From: JBCBDX01 sp039815825
GTDB lineage: Bacteria; Pseudomonadota; Alphaproteobacteria; Rhizobiales; Rhizobiaceae
DNA length: 6,313 nucleotides
NCBI GenBank assembly: GCA_039815825.1
Contig: JBCBYO010000060.1
Location: forward strand, 1 to 6,313
Direction: 5' to 3'
In this document: positions 1-4,393 of the stretch, piece after piece
How positions within the stretch are numbered: position 1 is the first letter of the stretch
Layout of the letters: each line of letters starts with the position of its first letter
Translations under genes and position numbers: made by a program
Notes under the pieces: model-generated
What the model was told of the DNA's origin: nothing
Seen by the model: only the letters and a program-made list of their open reading frames with translations
The model's database searches: none

Positions 1-325
1 GGCAGCGAATAGCTTCTATTTCCGCATACGCGCCCATTTTTGTGCAGGTTAGAAAACTGGATGCATATTGCTCCAGTACTTCACGCGCTTTTTCGGCACA
101 CACAAACTGGGCCGTCGCTTCGGTGCAAATCCGCGACCCCGTAGGGGGCTCGATCGCAAAAACGCGAAATTCGGTGCCTTTGCCGTCCCGCAAAGTTGCA
201 CCATCCACCGCGTCGGGGTGAGAAAGGTACATTTTAGTGTCCTCGGCGCTCGCACTACAAACCACACACGAAAGCGTGGCGCAAAGAGCAATGGATCGCA
301 GGACATCCCGTCTTGCTTTTATCAT
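1..325 (-). CDS. Secreted SNase-fold (thermonuclease-like) protein, copy A, 3' end cut by window edge
   Basis: The reading frame is open from ATG at 325 to the left edge: 108 codons seen, C-terminus outside the window. A GGAGG Shine-Dalgarno (331-335) lies 5 nt before the ATG. The N-terminus is a signal peptide (basic residues about 3-6, hydrophobic core 12-23, likely cleavage after the ASA near residue 27), so the product is probably exported. The rest resembles the OB-fold staphylococcal nuclease family: VDGATL (41-45) matches its VDGDT loop and FRVFAIEPP (53-61) its FRLxxVDTPE segment. SNase Asp21 is Ala43, Asp40 is Glu59, Glu43 is Thr62 and the Arg87 position appears to be Ile103; only Asp41 and Arg54 fit the active site. 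Cysteines 67, 76, 94 and 108 match the downstream paralogue's spacing, suggesting disulfides. It lies 210 bp downstream of that paralogue on the same strand. Fold assignment is fairly sure; loss of nuclease activity is inferred. Confidence 0.8.
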   Translation of the reverse strand, partial: MIKARRDVLRSIALCATLSCVVCSASAEDTKMYLSHPDAVDGATLRDGKGTEFRVFAIEPPTGSRICTEATAQFVCAEKAREVLEQYASSFLTCTKMGAYAEIEAIRC

Positions 326-445
326 TGGATCCTCCTTCAACCGCGCAGGCTCCCGGATGGATCAAACGACGCACAGCCCTCCCAAACTGGGCGTCCACTA
401 ACTTTTGCAACGTAATCGACTCAAAAAGCGCTGCGCAGTTGTCGT

Positions 446-476
446 AATAAATCAACTTATTCGCGAGTTTCGTCAA
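446..476 (-). promoter_or_regulatory. Weak candidate promoter for SNase-like copy A
   Basis: In the 210-bp gap upstream of copy A the minus strand reads TTGACG (476-471), five of six matches to the sigma-70 -35 box. An AT-rich stretch (GATTTATT, about 453-446) follows at the expected distance. No hexamer at 17 nt fits the -10 consensus well; the best, TTTATT, needs a 19-nt spacer. It would leave a leader of about 110 nt. The rest of the gap (326-535) shows no convincing gene, terminator or repeat. Confidence 0.25.
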
Positions 477-535
477 TCCTCCATCATCGGCATCAAATCA
501 TGCCAAGAAAAAGTCAGCGCGCATCAGGACATGAC

Positions 536-1012
536 TTACCGGATGGAGAAACGTCCATTCCACATGCCGCTTTTTCTGGCTTCCGCTTCCAGCTCTTCAA
601 AGACGTAGACTTGGCTGACTTCACGATCGGGCAAGGCCCAGCCATTGCGTACGAGCCTAGACCCGAGATCGCGGTTCGCAAAATCAAAGCACCGCACAAG
701 TTCGATACCATCCTCGTCAACACCGCCTTTTGTACAGCTCAACATGCCGCTGGCGTAATGTTCCAGCTTCTGACGCGCCTGCTTGCCGCACTCATACGGT
801 TCGCCCTTGGCATCCTCACAGGTCGCATCAATGCCCGGTGCTCTAACCGCATAAAGGCGATATAAATTGCCAGAGTCGTCTTCCAGAGTTCGGGCATCTA
901 CGACTTCTGGACTGGACATCGTAAGGTTAGCTGATTGAGCCATTGCGCTAATCGCGCCTAACGACAAGAGCGCGGTGCCAACTGTCAGCGAACGCAAGAT
1001 TTTCTTCGTCAA
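536..1012 (-). CDS. Secreted SNase-fold (thermonuclease-like) protein, copy B, probably non-catalytic
   Basis: A 158-residue protein starting at TTG (1012-1010). This start is chosen because AAGGAG lies 6 nt before it and the next residues form a clean signal peptide: TKK, a hydrophobic core (9-22), then AMA followed by Q26. A longer in-frame start at 1144 would put 44 unlikely residues ahead of the signal. Residues 33-158 follow the exported SNase-like layout: VVDARTL (37-43), YRLYAVRAP (51-59), a Cys-rich segment (C65, C75, C93, C108), DLGSRLVRNGWAL (115-127) and the terminal GMWNGRF (149-155). The active site is eroded: SNase Asp21 is Arg41, Asp40 is Arg57, Glu43 is Gly60 and Arg87 is Ile103, leaving only Asp39 and Arg52. 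It is probably periplasmic, with a binding or structural role rather than Ca-dependent nuclease activity (inference). It precedes paralogue A on the same strand; no terminator is visible between them. Confidence 0.85.
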   Translation of the reverse strand: MTKKILRSLTVGTALLSLGAISAMAQSANLTMSSPEVVDARTLEDDSGNLYRLYAVRAPGIDATCEDAKGEPYECGKQARQKLEHYASGMLSCTKGGVDEDGIELVRCFDFANRDLGSRLVRNGWALPDREVSQVYVFEELEAEARKSGMWNGRFSIR

Positions 1013-1018
1013 AACAGT

Positions 1019-1024
1019 CTCCTT
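1019..1024 (-). promoter_or_regulatory. Ribosome binding site that fixes the TTG start of copy B
   Basis: The minus strand reads AAGGAG, a six-base match to the anti-Shine-Dalgarno, exactly 6 nt before the TTG at 1012. No ATG or GTG in this frame has a comparable site with a signal peptide behind it, so the site decides in favour of the rarer TTG codon. Confidence 0.75.
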
Positions 1025-1145
1025 AACGTGGCCGCAATACAGCGCCAGACTTGATTGTCGGGCGGATGCGGAGCTCCGGAGACACGGACTAAACGCTTGA
1101 AAATATACCGATGCGGTGGTGCACCTACCGAAGCTTTTCCACAAT

Positions 1146-1181
1146 ATGACAGAACGATGACATAATTAGACGTCCTGTCAA
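1146..1181 (-). promoter_or_regulatory. Candidate promoter/operator region upstream of copy B
   Basis: The minus strand carries a perfect -35 hexamer TTGACA (1181-1176), but nothing close to TATAAT stands 16-18 nt downstream (ATCGTT at 17 nt). The same segment has two direct copies of ATGACA on the plus strand (1146-1151 and 1157-1162), 11 bp apart or about one helical turn. The second is inverted relative to TGTCA at 1176-1180. This could be a regulator-dependent promoter, with repeats standing in for a poor -10. An alternative start signal is TATATT (1107-1102) with a weak -35 (TCGGTA, 18 nt). Low confidence. Confidence 0.3.
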
Positions 1182-1219
1182 CCAGCTAAAAAAGGGGGGT
1201 AAGCGCGTTGTGGAAAAAG

Positions 1220-1238
1220 TTAGTCGAATAATGACTAA
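1220..1238. repeat. AT-rich inverted repeat, possible second terminator or operator
   Basis: TTAGTC and GACTAA are perfect 6-bp inverted arms around a 7-nt centre (GAATAAT). Read on the minus strand the hairpin is followed by CTTTTTCC, so it could act as a weak backup terminator just past the strong one at 1246-1276. The stem is AT-rich and the T run short, so a protein-binding site is equally possible. Confidence 0.35.
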
Positions 1239-1245
1239 TGAAACG

Positions 1246-1276
1246 ATAAAATAAAACCGGCGCTCGAAAGCGCCGG
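1246..1276 (-). terminator. Rho-independent terminator of the Liv-type binding protein gene
   Basis: On the minus strand a perfect 8-bp GC-rich stem (CCGGCGCT paired with AGCGCCGG, 1257-1276) closes a 4-nt loop and is followed at once by TTTTATTTTATCG. It begins 26 nt after the TAA stop of the gene ending at 1303. The stem, tetraloop and U tract are all textbook. It separates the binding-protein transcript from the SNase-like genes downstream, which therefore need their own promoter. Confidence 0.92.
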
Positions 1277-1302
1277 CCAGTTTTCCAAAACTAATGGTCA
1301 GA

Positions 1303-2496
1303 TTAGCGGATGGATTGTGTTTCCCAAGCGCCATCCATGATCATCAGTTCGCGGTAGGTGCCTGCAGCCTCACCGACCTCGGTGAACTCGACATTGGTCG
1401 CACCGACATAGTCGATTTCTTCGCCTGCCGCGATCATCTCAAGGGCTTTACCCAGTTCGCCCGGGCCAATCGGCTCACCCGGTGCGTTTGCAATATCCAT
1501 GATGTTGCCGGCAATGTTTGCACGGTCAGCATCTCCTGCTTTTTGCATGGCAAGGATCATGAGCGCAGCCGCATCATAGGATTCACCGCGATATGGACCG
1601 GTGCCTTCGCCTGCCGTTGCAGCAAACATTTCATTAAACGCATCAACGTTCTCACCTTCAGCGCCAGGAACGGTGCCGACGACGGTCACATCGCCAAGAC
1701 CTGGCAGATCGAGCAATGAATCGCCGATCATACCGTCGCCCAGGTAGAATGTTTCAAACGCAGCGGTATCGATTGCGCCTTGCATGATGCCGCGACCACC
1801 TTGGTCGACATATCCCAAGACAACCAGCCCTTCGCCGCCGGCAGCAGCCAGTGCACCAACTTCAGCAGAGTAGTCACCCTTGCCGTCTTCATGTGCAGCG
1901 GAAATTGTAACCGTGCCACCTTTGGACTCGTAGGCAGCGGTAAACGCGTCTGCAAAACCTTTGCCATAGTCATTGTTGGTGTAGGTCACGGCGACAGAAC
2001 GCGGACCTTTTTCAAGGATCACATCAGCCAGGATTTCGCCTTGACGGGCATCGGAAGGCGCTGTGCGGAAGAACAAGCCATTGTCTTCAATCGTTGTCAG
2101 TGCCGGTGATGTAGCTGACGGTGAAATCATGACGACACCGTTTGGAATGCCGACATTGTTGGCAATTGCCGTTGTCACGCCGGAACAATCAGCGCCCATA
2201 ATGGCAGCGACATTGTCCGAAGTAATCAAACGCTCGGCAGCAGCAGTCGCAGCGGCAGCATCAACACATGTTGAGTCAGCGCGTACTGGTGTGATTGTTT
2301 CGCCACCGAGAAACTGGCCGCTTTCAGAGGCTTCAGTGATTGCCATCTCGGCACCAGCTGCCATGTCGGGTGTGAGCGATTCAATCGGACCGGTAAAGCC
2401 GAGGATGATCCCCATTTTCACATCGAGGTGACCACCTGCATTGGCACCAACTGTCAGTGCCAGTACGCTGGCTGCAGCCAATAGTGTCTTCTTCAT
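1303..2496 (-). CDS. ABC transporter substrate-binding protein, branched-chain amino acid (Liv) type
   Basis: A 397-residue periplasmic binding protein of the LivJ/LivK (Peripla_BP_6) class that delivers a small ligand, typically a branched-chain amino acid or amide, to an inner-membrane ABC importer. The ATG at 2496 is preceded by GGGAG with 8-nt spacing and opens a signal peptide (KK at 2-3, hydrophobic core 5-17, cleavage after ANA at 20). The upstream in-frame extension to 2580 lacks these marks. Family marks include the first lobe from VKMGIILGFTGP (26-37), cysteines 77 and 104 at the usual disulfide positions, the ligand-loop SPSATSPALT (125-134) and TNNDYGKGF (173-181) with Tyr177 at a known ligand-contact position. 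Length is normal. No permease or ATPase gene lies within the window; a KAS III gene ends 102 bp upstream and a terminator follows. Ligand unknown: leucine-type is only the family default. The symbol livK is withheld because the Liv family is functionally broad. Confidence 0.93.
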   Translation of the reverse strand: MKKTLLAAASVLALTVGANAGGHLDVKMGIILGFTGPIESLTPDMAAGAEMAITEASESGQFLGGETITPVRADSTCVDAAAATAAAERLITSDNVAAIMGADCSGVTTAIANNVGIPNGVVMISPSATSPALTTIEDNGLFFRTAPSDARQGEILADVILEKGPRSVAVTYTNNDYGKGFADAFTAAYESKGGTVTISAAHEDGKGDYSAEVGALAAAGGEGLVVLGYVDQGGRGIMQGAIDTAAFETFYLGDGMIGDSLLDLPGLGDVTVVGTVPGAEGENVDAFNEMFAATAGEGTGPYRGESYDAAALMILAMQKAGDADRANIAGNIMDIANAPGEPIGPGELGKALEMIAAGEEIDYVGATNVEFTEVGEAAGTYRELMIMDGAWETQSIR

Positions 2497-2598
2497 GATT
2501 TGAACTCCCTTTAAATCACGCGCGGACGCACATACGAAAGTTGTGCATTCGCTTGATCGCGACTTAAGCCGAACGACCACATGAAAACAAGGAAAAGG

Positions 2599-3732
2599 TC
2601 ACATTTTGCGCACTATGACGCTGCCTGCTGAATAGCCTGCGCCAAACGAGCAAATTACACCGATATCGCCGCCTTTAAGGTCATCGCTGAACTTGGAAAA
2701 AGCGATTATGGAGCCGGCGGAAGAGGTGTTGGCGTAATCCTGCAGGATATTGGGTTGTTCGCCGTCTACGGGTGCGCGCCCCAGAACCTTTTGCCCAATG
2801 AAGTCGTTCATGGACTTGTTGGCCTGATGCAACCAAAGGCGCTTGAGAGCGCTCGCGCCAAGATCATTCTCACCAATATGGTTGGTGATCAGCGCTGCAA
2901 CCATTGGCACGACTTCTTTGAAGACCTTCCGACCTTCTTGCTGAAACAGCATATCGCGGCGATCTTCCATATGGCCGGGGCGGGTCCGCCTCAGGAAACC
3001 GTTGTCATTGCGGATATTGTTGGAAAATTTGGTGATGCAGCGTGTTGAGACAATTTCAAACGCGTGATCCTGTTTGGCGGTCTCTGCGCTTTCAACGATC
3101 ATCGCGGTGCAAACATCACCAAAGATGAAATGGCAATCGCGGTCGCGCCATTCCAGGTGTGCTGAGCAGATCTCTGGATTGACGATAAGCACGGAGCGCG
3201 CCGACCCGTTTTTCACGGCATCTGCCGCGGCCTGGAGTGCAAATGTGGCTGATGAACAGGCAACATTCATATCGTAGGCAAACCCATCGATGCCAAGCGC
3301 TTGCTGCACCTCAATTGCGATGGCGGGATAAGCGCGCTCATGGTTCGATGCTGCGCAGATAACGGCATCGATTTCCGAGGCTTGCTTACCGGCCTGTGCC
3401 ATCGCTTTCTTTGCCGCGTCCACTGCCATCTCTGCCATGAGGGATAACTCATCGGCTGATCGTTCCGGAAGGATCGGATGCATCGTCTCCGGGTCAACTA
3501 TGCCCGATCTATTGAGTACGTACCTGTTCTCGATCCCTGACGCTTTGACGATAAATCCGCTTGAAGAATGCTGTATCGGCTCTTTCTCGCCAGAAGCGAT
3601 TGCTTCGGCGTGGATTTCGTTTTGCTTGTCGGCCCAACTGTTGAAGGCAGCCACCAATTCATCGTTGGTGACGCGTTCACCGGGTGTAAAAACACCCGTA
3701 CCAGATATCGCAACTGCAACCATGGCGCTCAT
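2599..3732 (-). CDS. Beta-ketoacyl-ACP synthase III (FabH-like), long form
   Basis: A 377-residue thiolase-fold condensing enzyme of the KAS III family, which joins an acyl-CoA starter to malonyl-ACP in the cytoplasm. The catalytic triad is complete: Cys159 in NVACSSATFAL, His302 in LWLHQANKSMND and Asn335 in DYANTSSAG. The C-terminal SFGAGYSAGSV (362-372) is the usual glycine-rich end. It is about 60 residues longer than E. coli FabH, mostly through an insert near residues 26-70 holding a charged helix and KASGIENRYVL. From memory this matches a subgroup resembling Pseudomonas aeruginosa PA3286, reported to use medium-chain acyl-CoA from beta-oxidation; that substrate is only a hypothesis here. 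No plsX, acp or other fab gene adjoins it, so it is unlikely to be the housekeeping FabH. Start: AGGA lies 8 nt before the first ATG; a second ATG at 3723 has GGGA at similar spacing, so a 374-residue form is possible. Confidence 0.92.
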   Translation of the reverse strand: MSAMVAVAISGTGVFTPGERVTNDELVAAFNSWADKQNEIHAEAIASGEKEPIQHSSSGFIVKASGIENRYVLNRSGIVDPETMHPILPERSADELSLMAEMAVDAAKKAMAQAGKQASEIDAVICAASNHERAYPAIAIEVQQALGIDGFAYDMNVACSSATFALQAAADAVKNGSARSVLIVNPEICSAHLEWRDRDCHFIFGDVCTAMIVESAETAKQDHAFEIVSTRCITKFSNNIRNDNGFLRRTRPGHMEDRRDMLFQQEGRKVFKEVVPMVAALITNHIGENDLGASALKRLWLHQANKSMNDFIGQKVLGRAPVDGEQPNILQDYANTSSAGSIIAFSKFSDDLKGGDIGVICSFGAGYSAGSVIVRKM

Positions 3733-3780
3733 CCCGTTTATCCTGTTGTTATCGCCGTATGCTCACATGACCCATATCAA

Positions 3781-3800
3781 GTTAGTTTTGCAAAACAAAC
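3781..3800. promoter_or_regulatory. 20-bp near-perfect palindrome in the divergent intergenic region, likely operator
   Basis: The core GTTTTGCAAAAC (3785-3796) is a perfect 12-bp palindrome. Including flanks, 18 of 20 positions pair, with one mismatched pair (3784/3797). It lies midway in the 133-bp gap between the divergent KAS III gene and the plus-strand orphan gene. On the minus strand it lies just upstream of, and close to, a TGATAT hexamer that could serve as a -10, where a dimeric repressor could block transcription. It is too symmetric for a terminator and has no T tract. The regulator is unknown. Confidence 0.5.
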
Positions 3801-3865
3801 GCTTCGGCATTGGTAATTTGCTGCTATGTTCCGTGAACCGTAATTTGTGAAATCGGATAGGGGTA

Positions 3866-4390
3866 ATGCAAGAAGCGCTTTTTATTCTCACGGTGCTTGG
3901 CTGCAATGACGCAGCCACACAGTGCACAAAAATGGAAATTGAACAGGTGCAATACGCGTCCGTGGACCAGTGTTATGCTGAGTCGGAGGCGGTAATCATC
4001 GCCAACAGCGAGGCACCTTACCCCGTATTTCTCGCACGTTGTGACGCGCCCGGAAGTGTGCCGGCAGATGGAACATTTGAAGACATTGTCATCGCTGAAT
4101 CCCTGGAGGCGCCAATTCCCACAGAAGTGAACGATGAACAGACGACGCCCACCGAAGAAGTAGCGCAAACGTCTCCGCAAGTAGAGCAGGGGGTTTGGTA
4201 TCGGGTTCGACCACGCGCTGTTCTTTCAACAGTTACAAAACCGGCGAAGGAATTGGTCGATGGTGTCGGCAATGTTGCGTCTTCGGCGGTTGAGGGCGCG
4301 GGCAACGCAGCTTCATCAGCGGTTGAAGGTGCCGGTAACGTTCTGAAGAAAACTGGTGAAACAATAAACCGACTCAACCCATTAAACTGA
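3866..4390 (+). CDS. Hypothetical protein: four-cysteine N-terminal domain, acidic linker and 11-residue C-terminal repeats
   Basis: A 174-residue protein I do not recognise. Residues 1-65 look like a compact domain with cysteines 13, 20, 36 and 59, enough for two disulfides or a metal site. Residues 70-110 form a Pro/Glu/Thr-rich acidic linker that is probably disordered. Residues 111-131 are basic and hydrophobic (WYRVRPRAV). Residues 132-164 carry an 11-residue Gly/Ala/Ser-rich unit about three times, followed by a basic tail. The N-terminus has only a short hydrophobic stretch (5-12) and no basic residue, so export is unclear. ATG 3866 is the first start after an in-frame stop at 3848; AGGGG stands only 2 nt ahead, while GGATAG is better spaced but weaker. 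The frame fits a real gene: divergent spacing upstream, and its stop is 3 bp from the convergent transporter. Sharing an operator with the KAS III gene is possible but unproven. Confidence 0.7.
   Translation: MQEALFILTVLGCNDAATQCTKMEIEQVQYASVDQCYAESEAVIIANSEAPYPVFLARCDAPGSVPADGTFEDIVIAESLEAPIPTEVNDEQTTPTEEVAQTSPQVEQGVWYRVRPRAVLSTVTKPAKELVDGVGNVASSAVEGAGNAASSAVEGAGNVLKKTGETINRLNPLN
4259..4357 (+). repeat. 33-bp in-gene tandem repeat encoding an 11-residue unit
   Basis: Three consecutive units at residues 132-142 (DGVGNVASSAV), 143-153 (EGAGNAASSAV) and 154-164 (EGAGNVLKKTG). The first two differ at three positions and the third diverges after GN. Codon choice differs between units (GCGTCTTCG versus GCTTCATCA for ASS), so the amino-acid pattern is held while the DNA has drifted. 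That points to selection on the protein rather than a fresh duplication. An 11-residue period suits an amphipathic helix or an extended coiled coil. Confidence 0.75.
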
Positions 4391-4393
4391 CTT

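Noticed and set aside
255..476. Minus-strand frame of 73 codons starting in the gap and overlapping copy A
   Set aside because: It starts at TTG with GGAGG only about 1 nt before it, overlaps copy A out of frame and has no recognisable features.
489..504. Small hairpin (GGCAT / ATGCC, 6-nt loop) after SNase-like copy B, considered as a terminator
   Set aside because: The stem is only 5 bp and no T tract follows on either strand.
68..865. Plus-strand open frames of 67-121 codons opposite the SNase-like genes
   Set aside because: They lie antisense to genes with signal peptides, Shine-Dalgarno sites and recognisable domains, and their translations show no family features.
1125..1334. Minus-strand 69-codon frame spanning the terminator
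   Set aside because: It runs through a strong terminator hairpin and out of frame into the binding-protein gene, with no ribosome site.
1294..2431. Long plus-strand frames (up to 141 codons) opposite the binding-protein gene
   Set aside because: Antisense shadows caused by codon bias of a clearly identified gene.
2562..2590. Possible promoter for the binding-protein gene (TTGTTT, 17 nt, TTAAGT)
   Set aside because: Spacing is ideal, but each hexamer matches consensus at only three of six positions; not distinguishable from chance.
4018..4377. Minus-strand 119-codon frame opposite the orphan repeat protein, weighed as the true gene
   Set aside because: It mirrors the repeats as low-complexity Pro/Ala/Ser. 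The plus frame has the better composition, a cysteine-containing head and a start in a divergent promoter gap. It remains the weakest strand choice in the window.
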